A stretch of DNA of 64,000 nucleotides, from the NCBI GenBank assembly GCA_900540545.1, contig UQGJ01000005.1, positions 62,001 to 126,000 of the forward strand, written 5' to 3'. The notes under the pieces are model-generated. The model saw nothing but the letters and a program-made list of their open reading frames with translations, made no database searches and was not told where the DNA came from. Numbering within the stretch: the stretch's first letter is position 1; every line of letters starts with the position of its first letter. The DNA comes from an uncultured Eubacteriales bacterium. GTDB taxonomy: Bacteria > Bacillota > Clostridia > Oscillospirales > Oscillospiraceae. Below are positions 59,901 through 64,000 of this stretch, one piece after another. The position numbers were made by a program, and so were the translations under genes.

Positions 59901-61142
59901 GCCTTCCACCGCCGCCTTGGCCCCGTCCACCCAGGCCCGCTCCCGCTCCCCCATGGGCTTGTCCCGGTCGGGCAGGTCGGCCAGCAGGCCCAGCATCAGC
60001 TCCGGCCCCGCATCCCGGTTGGCCAGACGGTACTGTTCCAGCAGACCCGCCAGTTGGGGCCCGCTCTTCTCACTGGTGAGCAGGCAGGCGATGACGCAGA
60101 GGGTCCGCCCCTCGGCGGGGATGCCCCCCTCCAGCGCCATGCGGTGGACGTGCCGGGGCCGCACCAACCGGACGGATAGAAAGTCGGCGCAGTTTTTTAC
60201 GATGTCGGAGAGGGGCAGCACCAGCAGCAGGGCCGCCCAGGCCGCCCCCACCCAATACCCCAGCAGCAGGGCGAGAAACAGCGTTACCAGCACGATGCCG
60301 CCCATATAGACCCCCTCCGCCAGCCGGTGTGACCGGCGCGGGAAGAGCTGCCAGCCCACATGCCGCGCCGCCCCCTGGCTCCCGGCCGCCTGTTCCACCA
60401 CCTGCCGGGCGGTGTCCAGCTCCGAAAGCCCCCGTTTCCGGGCCAGGCGGCAGACCTGGGCCCGGTAGCGGCCTTTGGTCTCCTCGCTCATATCTGAATA
60501 GATTCCGGCGGGGTCCCGGCGTAGGGTCTGTTCCACCCGGCTGACCTCCTCCAGGAGGCCGGACAGGTCGGCGTTGGACAGGGTCCGCAGGGCCGTGAAT
60601 GCCATTCCCATGCCCTCGGCCAGCCGCTCCCCGCCGGTGTCGCCGCAGTGTTCCAGCTCCCGGCCCAGCCGGACCAGCCGCTCCACCAGGGCGCACTTCA
60701 GCGCCGGGACCAGGAGGGACAGCTCGGTCTCGGTGAGGGGCAGACCCGTCTGGGCGCCGTTCAGGAACACCGCCAGCCGGTCCAGCCCGGCCGACTCCCC
60801 CGCCGCCCACACAAAGGCCCGGGCCAACTCCAGCACCACCGGGTGCCGCCCGTCCCGCAGGACGTAGCGCAGCCGCCGGGCGCGCCGGAAGGCCGCCGCC
60901 GCGCCCATGCCCTCCCGCTGGGCCAGATACCAGTTGTCCAGCAGCCACTCCGCCGCCTGTCCGCCGTCCGGGTCCGCGCCCAGCCGGTCCCGGAGCCGGC
61001 GCAGCTCCTGCAAATCGGCCAGCGCCCCACGCCGGACCCCGCGCCCGGACATCAGCCCCAGCGGCTTCATGGACCGGGCCGTATTCTCCGCAAATTGTTC
61101 CAAATGCTTGTCATCCATGGGGATGAACGCGGTATCATCCAT
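53997..61142 (-). CDS. Giant cyclic beta-1,2-glucan synthase-like GT84/GH94 protein
   Basis: This 2381-residue protein has, in order: an N-terminal helical region (1-275), two membrane helices (about 278-312), a GT84 glycosyltransferase domain with the DxD in ITLDSDTSL (near 482), SHDLLEGSYLR (near 595) and RWVRGDWQL (near 631), several membrane segments (about 675-830), a glycoamylase-like domain (about 885-1300; RRTSPTNIGMALL, YVSTVDGGNLCG), then a GH94-type phosphorylase half ending in the catalytic TGDWNDGMD region (near 2087). This order is that of NdvB, which makes cyclic beta-1,2-glucan in Rhizobium and Brucella. The ATG at 61142 has GGGGGAG 5 nt upstream. It is divergent from ylxM, with no sugar-transport neighbours. 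Confidence 0.9.
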   Translation of the reverse strand: MDDTAFIPMDDKHLEQFAENTARSMKPLGLMSGRGVRRGALADLQELRRLRDRLGADPDGGQAAEWLLDNWYLAQREGMGAAAAFRRARRLRYVLRDGRHPVVLELARAFVWAAGESAGLDRLAVFLNGAQTGLPLTETELSLLVPALKCALVERLVRLGRELEHCGDTGGERLAEGMGMAFTALRTLSNADLSGLLEEVSRVEQTLRRDPAGIYSDMSEETKGRYRAQVCRLARKRGLSELDTARQVVEQAAGSQGAARHVGWQLFPRRSHRLAEGVYMGGIVLVTLFLALLLGYWVGAAWAALLLVLPLSDIVKNCADFLSVRLVRPRHVHRMALEGGIPAEGRTLCVIACLLTSEKSGPQLAGLLEQYRLANRDAGPELMLGLLADLPDRDKPMGERERAWVDGAKAAVEGLNAKYDGGFYLFFRTPAFHAPDERYMGWERKRGALLELARLLRGRRSGLGVEAGEAGVLEGVKYVITLDSDTSLAVGAARELAGAMLHPLNRPVVDPRRRVVTGGYGLLQPRVSVDLESANRSQFSRIFAGQGGVDPYASAASDVYQDLFDQGTYTGKGIFDVDVFLACLDRRLPQNAVLSHDLLEGSYLRAGLIGDVELTDGYPYKITSYFSRLHRWVRGDWQLLPWLGRRVRNELGDRVPNPLDSVARWKIADNLRRSLSPVLSMLALLLGMVWNGPVFAVAAGIAVLSAASNLLLSGADLAFRRGRGLGERYHATIIAGFGGVLLQTLVQLLFLPYHAWVCASAALTALWRMGVSHRGLLAWTTAAEAERRAGDGPWAYCRAMWPGAAVGLACILFSAFPLGGAAGLVWLCSSLFAWLMSRPIPAGRTVPEEDRPFLLHQAALIWGYFADFLRPQDHYLPPDNYQEQPAVGMARRTSPTNIGMALLCCLAAADLELIPRNRALSLLGHMLDTLEALPKWRGHLYNWYDTATAQPLEPRYVSTVDGGNLCGCLIALREGLLEWEQESLAQRAGALAEAMDFGDLFDRSRKLFYIGYDCAKERYTEGWYDLMASEARQTSYLAVARGEVSTRHWRRLSRALVGQDQYRGMASWTGTMFEYFMPHLLLPAYENSLLYESLAFCVYAQKKRVKGTGAPWGISESCFYAFDGGLNYQYKAHGVQRLGLKRGLDQELVVAPYATFLTLPLVPRSAARNLRRLRDLGLEGRYGLYEAADYTRSRLGGGVPFEPVRSYMVHHLGMSLVAIDNALKGGVMQERFLRDAAMSAYRELLQEKVPVGAQVMRAPQKEVPEAPSRPGDEDFFREGTGFDPLRPECHLLSGGAWQVLCTDAGASRSQMGKTALTRCVFQRQFAPCGVSFFLKTEEGLFPLTPAPLYREGPEYGWRFRAGEARWTAQAQGYETGLTLRVPRRETGEVWEAALRWTGQGSRAAELVCYLEPVLARTEDFEAHPAFSKLSLESRDLGEGVLFVRRPKRRGGSRPALAVLWDAVEVHVDTARESALGRSGLMALDAALDRPALGTAGPVLDPCLLARFPLTLERGRTQVVRVALSAADSGEEAMDAALRLLRVPGKPELVPRSNLTREETLQAYHLLRRLQFPGKEWVRRGSGEQAALWPFGISGDLAILVCPVSDEAGAEVGARLCRIHQFLSRSGFAFDLVLLLDEGGDYRRPLHAALEDALRANAWEHMLEARGGVFLVERAGGDTAAILRAGVLWGEPYPPVRRLELAQRRAVPVPGEVPAFQAQPDGAFVFETGPRLPPVGWSIVLANREFGWRTDETGGGHLWFQNAKENSLTDWRNDPLAVGGLEQVLFRHQGESRSFFAAADGLPCRVTYRQGAATWEKTWGSLTLTCTAFVPAEERARYLCLEVRGGQGTAAYHLEGRPPQEWAIRDRLVLRTAPDRDGHTPVTEAVPDWKRAMDLERDTLRWWHSRVSALHIQTPDAALDHYLNGWALYQVAACRLFARTSLYQNGGAYGFRDQLQDVCALLYTAPELAREQILRACAHQYLEGDVQHWWHPAADKGTEKGVRTRISDDLLWLPYVLCEYVEKTGDRTILAELAPFLESPPLGDQEWERYEGPAVSGKRATVLEHAARAIGRVLKRGFGPHGLVKMGTGDWNDGMDLVGAGGAGESVWLTWFLALVLERFDGLTGETAHRETAAQCVRAAEAAWDGAWFLRGWYDDGHTLGGAADQECRIDSIAQSFAALAPGADKEKARQAVKAALDQLFDRDHSVVRLFTPPFDGGDRDPGYIRGYLPGVRENGGQYTHAAVWLALACFRLNMAGEGWSVLRALLPAAHDPAVYKAEPFVLAADVYANPRHLGRGGWSWYTGAAGWYYRVAVEDLLGLKVRGGELFLDPRLPPDWDGYTLRWGGLDLRVERTGKRGLLVDGKPHSGGILRTGTHRILFSF

Positions 61143-61220
61143 CTGGTCTCCCCCTATTCTTTCCAATAGGGTAGCCAGATAGGGGAAAAGTATTCTGTGG
61201 AAGGATTTTCGCTTTTGTCT

Positions 61221-61249
61221 TGACAAGCACCACAAAATGTTGTATGATT
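61221..61249 (+). promoter_or_regulatory. Promoter of the ylxM-ffh-rpsP operon
   Basis: TTGACA (61221-61226), 17 nt and TATGAT (61244-61249) on the plus strand, about 50 nt before the ylxM ATG; near-consensus. Confidence 0.88.
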
Positions 61250-61301
61250 ATCACCGCGTAAAGCCATTGAGCTTTACAGCAAATCTTGTGGAGGCGCTGG
61301 A

Positions 61302-61670
61302 ATGAAGAATCAGGCTTACCGGATGGCAATGCTCTACGACTTTTACGGCGACCTGCTCACCGACCGCCAGAAGGAGTTCTACGACCTCTACTACAATGAG
61401 GACCTTTCCCTGGCCGAGATTGCCGAAAACTACGGCATCACCCGCCAGGGCGTCCGGGACGTCATCGTCCGGGGCCAGGCCTATCTGGAAGAAATCGAAG
61501 AAAAGACCGGCCTTATCCGCCGGTTCCACACCATGCAGGACCAGCTCGGCGAGCTCTCCCTCTGCGCCCAGCAGCTGCTGGAGGTCAACGCCTCCCGCTT
61601 CGAGGACGCGCAGCTGGAGGAGCTTGGCAGAAAGATCAAGGGGCTGGCCGAACAGTTGATTCAGGAGTGA
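61302..61670 (+). CDS. ylxM: YlxM/UPF0122 family, SRP operon DNA-binding protein
   Basis: This 122-residue protein has a sigma-70 region-4-like helix-turn-helix (DRQKEFYDLYYNEDLSLAEIA, NYGITRQGVRDVIVRG). YlxM modulates SRP GTPase activity in some bacteria. GGAGG lies 8 nt upstream. It ends 3 nt before ffh. Confidence 0.93.
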   Translation: MKNQAYRMAMLYDFYGDLLTDRQKEFYDLYYNEDLSLAEIAENYGITRQGVRDVIVRGQAYLEEIEEKTGLIRRFHTMQDQLGELSLCAQQLLEVNASRFEDAQLEELGRKIKGLAEQLIQE

Positions 61671-61673
61671 CCA

Positions 61674-63035
61674 ATGGCATTTGAAGGCTTGACCGAAAAA
61701 CTTTCCAACGCGTTCAAAAAGCTCCGCGGCAAGGGCCGCCTGTCCGAGGCCGACGTCAAAGAGGCCATGCGGGAGATCCGTCTGGCTCTGCTGGAGGCCG
61801 ACGTCAGCTACAAGGTGGTCAAGGAGTTCACCGCCAAGGTGACGGAGCGGGCCGTGGGCTCCGACGTGCTGGAGAGCCTCACCCCCGCCCAGATGATTGT
61901 CAAGATCGTCAACGAAGAGCTGACCGCCCTCATGGGCGGCGACAGCGCCAAGCTGAACCTGTCCTCCCAGCCCCCCACGGTGGTCATGATGGTGGGCCTC
62001 AACGGCGCCGGCAAGACCACCAACTGCGCCAAGCTAGCCGGGTTCATGAAGAAGCAGAACGGCAAGCGGCCCCTTCTGGCCGCCTGCGATACCTTCCGCC
62101 CCGCCGCCATCCACCAGTTGGAGGTCGTGGGCGAACAACTGGACATCCCCGTGTTCCAGATGGGGCAAATCGATCCGGTGGACATCGCCAAGGCGGCCAT
62201 CGAACACGCGAAGAAGCACGGCAACGACATCGTGTTTTTGGACACGGCGGGCCGCCTCCACGTGGACGAGGAGCTGATGGACGCCCTCAAGGTGATGAAG
62301 GCCGCCGTGAATCCCCACGAGATCTTGCTGGTGGTGGACGCCATGATCGGCCAGGACGCGGTGAACGCCGCCAAGGCCTTTGACGACGCGCTGGACATCA
62401 CCGGCGTCATGCTCACCAAGCTGGACGGCGACGCCCGGGGCGGCGCGGCCCTCTCCATCAAGGCAGTCACCGGCAAGCCCATCAAATTCGTGGGCGTGGG
62501 CGAAAAGCTGGACCAGGTGGAGGTCTTCCACCCGGACCGCATGGCCTCCCGCATCCTGGGCATGGGCGACGTCCTCTCCCTCATCGAGAAGGCCCAGCAG
62601 AACTTCGACATGAAGAAGGCCGTCGAGCTCCAGGAAAAGATGAAGAAAAACCGTCTCACCCTGACGGATTTTTATGACCAGCTGGTCCAGTTCAAGGGGA
62701 TGGGGTCCATGGCCGATTTGGCCGGGATGATCCCCGGCATGGACGCCAAGGCCCTGGAAGGGGCCGACCTGGACAAGAACGCCCTGGGCAAGACCGAGGC
62801 CATCATCCTGTCTATGACCCCCCAGGAGCGGGATAATCCCAGTCTGCTGAACTCCAGCCGCAAAAAGCGCATCGCGGCGGGGAGCGGCACCCAGGTGGTG
62901 GACATCAACCGCCTGCTCAAGCAGTTTGAGATGATGCAGCAGATGACCCGGCAGATGGCCGGTATGTCCGGCGGCAGGATGGCCCGGAAGATGGGCCGCA
63001 TGGGCAAGATGAAGGGCGGATTCCCCTTCGGCTGA
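61674..63035 (+). CDS. ffh: Signal recognition particle protein Ffh
   Basis: This 453-residue SRP54 GTPase targets nascent membrane proteins. N domain, G domain with GLNGAGKTT (near residue 107), DTAGRLHVDEEL, and TKLDGDARGG, then a Met-rich M domain with MMQQMTRQMAGMSGGRMARKM that binds signal peptides and 4.5S RNA. The ATG has AGGAG 7 nt upstream. Confidence 0.97.
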   Translation: MAFEGLTEKLSNAFKKLRGKGRLSEADVKEAMREIRLALLEADVSYKVVKEFTAKVTERAVGSDVLESLTPAQMIVKIVNEELTALMGGDSAKLNLSSQPPTVVMMVGLNGAGKTTNCAKLAGFMKKQNGKRPLLAACDTFRPAAIHQLEVVGEQLDIPVFQMGQIDPVDIAKAAIEHAKKHGNDIVFLDTAGRLHVDEELMDALKVMKAAVNPHEILLVVDAMIGQDAVNAAKAFDDALDITGVMLTKLDGDARGGAALSIKAVTGKPIKFVGVGEKLDQVEVFHPDRMASRILGMGDVLSLIEKAQQNFDMKKAVELQEKMKKNRLTLTDFYDQLVQFKGMGSMADLAGMIPGMDAKALEGADLDKNALGKTEAIILSMTPQERDNPSLLNSSRKKRIAAGSGTQVVDINRLLKQFEMMQQMTRQMAGMSGGRMARKMGRMGKMKGGFPFG

Positions 63036-63044
63036 TCCGTTGGC

Positions 63045-63064
63045 AAACGTCCAGCGCGACGTTT
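63045..63064 (+). terminator. Short hairpin between ffh and rpsP
   Basis: AAACGTC and GACGTTT with a six-base loop, ending CCATAT, about 25 nt before the rpsP ribosome site. Weak; it may only be an attenuator or RNase site. Confidence 0.4.
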
Positions 63065-63103
63065 CCATATAAAGAACGTTAAAAATTTGGAGGTGAATAT
63101 AAA

Positions 63104-63340
63104 ATGGTGAAAATCAGACTGCGCCGTTTGGGCGCCAAGAAGGCCCCCTTCTACCGCATTGTGGTGGCCGACTCCCGGTATCCCCGCGACGGCCGTTTCA
63201 TCGAGGAGATCGGTACCTACAACCCCACGACCGAGCCCGCCGAGCTGAAGGTGGACGTGGAGCGCGCCCAGGCCTGGATCAAGACCGGCGCCCAGCCCAC
63301 CGAGACCGTGAAGGCCCTGCTGAAAAAGGCCGGCGTGTAA
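63104..63340 (+). CDS. rpsP: 30S ribosomal protein S16
   Basis: This 78-residue protein has [25 protein letters not shown], the S16 signature, and [21 protein letters not shown] is 8 nt upstream. It is followed by khpA, the usual Firmicute order. Confidence 0.97.
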   Translation: MVKIRLRRLGAKKAPFYRIVVADSRYPRDGRFIEEIGTYNPTTEPAELKVDVERAQAWIKTGAQPTETVKALLKKAGV

Positions 63341-63355
63341 GCCAGGGAGGCACAC

Positions 63356-63586
63356 ATGAAAGAGCTGCTTACCTATGTGGCCCAGAACCTGGTGGAGCAC
63401 CCCGAGTCCGTGTCGGTCAGCGAGACCGCCGGCGAGGGTGAGACCGTCCTTGAGCTGCGGGTCCATCCCGACGACATGGGCAAGGTCATCGGCCGCCAGG
63501 GCCGCATCGCCAAGGAGATCCGCACCCTGGTGCGCTCCGTGGCCCAGCGCAAAGGAACGCGCGTGACCGTCGAGATCGTCGACTAA
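63356..63586 (+). CDS. khpA: KH-domain RNA-binding protein KhpA
   Basis: This 76-residue protein is a single type I KH domain with the GxxG loop in GKVIGRQGRIAKEIRTL. KhpA forms a complex with KhpB/EloR and binds RNA broadly in Streptococcus and Lactobacillus. GGGAGG lies 5 nt upstream. Confidence 0.95.
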   Translation: MKELLTYVAQNLVEHPESVSVSETAGEGETVLELRVHPDDMGKVIGRQGRIAKEIRTLVRSVAQRKGTRVTVEIVD

Positions 63587-63615
63587 AAAGCGGCGGGGGC
63601 TTCCCCGCCGCTTTT
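63586..63615 (+). terminator. Terminator-like hairpin between khpA and rimM
   Basis: A perfect 13-bp stem (AAAAGCGGCGGGG/CCCCGCCGCTTTT) with a 4-base loop overlaps the khpA stop and is followed by CTCACATCTGGAGGAG, the rimM ribosome site. Same design as the hairpins before priA, ispD, clpX and lon. Confidence 0.7.
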
Positions 63616-63637
63616 CTCACATCTGGAGGAGTACCTT

Positions 63638-64000
63638 ATGAAAAACCGATTTCTCGAGGCCGGGCAGATCGCCAACACCCACGGCATCCAGGGCGAGGTG
63701 AAAATCGTCCCCTGGGCCGATTCCCCGGAGTTTCTCTGCGGCTTCGACACCTTTTATATCGACGGCGCGCCGGTGAAGGTCCTGTCCGCCAAGCCCCACA
63801 AGACCAACGTCATCGCCCGGCTGGAGGGCGTGGGCGACGTCAACGACGCCATGCGCCTCAAGGGCAAGACCGTCTCCATCGACCGCACCGGCGTAGAGCT
63901 GCCCGGTGGGCGGCATTTCCTGGCCGACCTGATGGGCCTGGAGGTCCGGGACGCCGAGACCGGCGCGGTGCTGGGCACCGTGGTGGACATCCTCACGCCC
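63638..64000 (+). CDS. rimM: 16S rRNA processing protein RimM, N-terminal part
   Basis: The first 121 codons of RimM; the gene runs off the right edge. MKNRFLEAGQIANTHGIQGEVKIVPWADSP contains the RimM signature GxIxxxHGIxGEvkv, and a second segment FLADLMGLEVRDAETGAVLGTV begins the PRC-barrel. It binds S19 and aids 30S maturation. GGAGGAG lies 9 nt upstream. trmD, its normal neighbour, would be outside the window. Confidence 0.95.
   Translation, partial: MKNRFLEAGQIANTHGIQGEVKIVPWADSPEFLCGFDTFYIDGAPVKVLSAKPHKTNVIARLEGVGDVNDAMRLKGKTVSIDRTGVELPGGRHFLADLMGLEVRDAETGAVLGTVVDILTP

Noticed and set aside
56745..60179. A long open frame of more than 1100 codons on the plus strand
   Set aside because: It lies wholly within the giant GT84/GH94 gene on the other strand; its product is Gly/Pro/Gln-rich without domains, as expected for the antisense of GC-rich coding DNA.

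Overview
The window is a GC-rich chromosomal segment of a spore-forming Bacillota, most likely Oscillospiraceae (Clostridium cluster IV). This is inferred from strong AGGAGG ribosome sites, frequent GTG and TTG starts, the ispH-S1 (rpsA) fusion, the cdaA-cdaR pair, and the sporulation-type genes ytfJ, ytaF and a SpoIVFA/SpoIVFB-like M23-M50 pair. Almost everything is ordinary core genome, tightly packed with many 1- or 4-base stop/start overlaps. Nearly all genes from the left edge to 61.1 kb are on the minus strand. Only ytaF (46.6 kb) and the ylxM-ffh-rpsP-khpA-rimM operon (61.3 kb to the right edge) are on the plus strand. No IS element, CRISPR array, rRNA or replication origin was seen.

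Layout in transcription order on the minus strand. 14.6 to 0 kb: cdaA-cdaR (c-di-AMP synthesis), an RseC-like protein, a trio of poorly described proteins (DUF5685, a J-domain/TPR protein with a Cys-rich tail, a small membrane protein), then the conserved yicC-remA-gmk-rpoZ-priA-def-fmt-rsmB-rlmN-prpC-prkC series. 18.2 to 14.9 kb: carD, ispD, ispF, then a DUF3343/cysteine desulfurase pair. 24.5 to 18.3 kb: an RpiR-type regulator, a DUF998 membrane protein, an HI0933-type flavoprotein, cmk, plsC and the ispH-S1 fusion. 31.4 to 24.6 kb: FAH hydrolase, tyrosine phosphatase, M50 protease, scpA-scpB, DUF2953-ytfJ, D-Ala-D-Ala carboxypeptidase and a pseudouridine synthase. 38.1 to 31.4 kb: tig-clpP-clpX-lon-engB, a protein-quality-control cluster. 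44.5 to 38.2 kb: rplS, rbgA, rnhB, yraN, a dipeptidase, thrC, an unknown protein and a metallophosphatase. 46.5 to 44.6 kb: a small protein, then the M23-M50 pair.

The one clearly foreign segment is 48.0-49.4 kb. It is an AT-rich island between two tRNA-Pro genes (anticodons GGG and CGG). It holds an AbiH-type phage abortive-infection gene whose frame is broken by an apparent one-base shift, and a roughly 200-nt non-coding stretch with strong, partly mutually exclusive inverted repeats and a 14-bp inverted copy of tRNA-Pro sequence. To its right are folD, lgt, an inactive/active M16 peptidase pair (YfmF/YfmH type), and a giant 2381-residue cyclic-glucan-synthase-like GT84/GH94 membrane protein.

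Other unusual points: a histone-H1-like Lys/Ala tail on trigger factor, an RNase HII with Ala replacing the Arg of the GRG motif, a strong internal Shine-Dalgarno at the domain junction of the ispH-S1 fusion, and terminator-like hairpins placed immediately before the ribosome site of the next gene at least five times.
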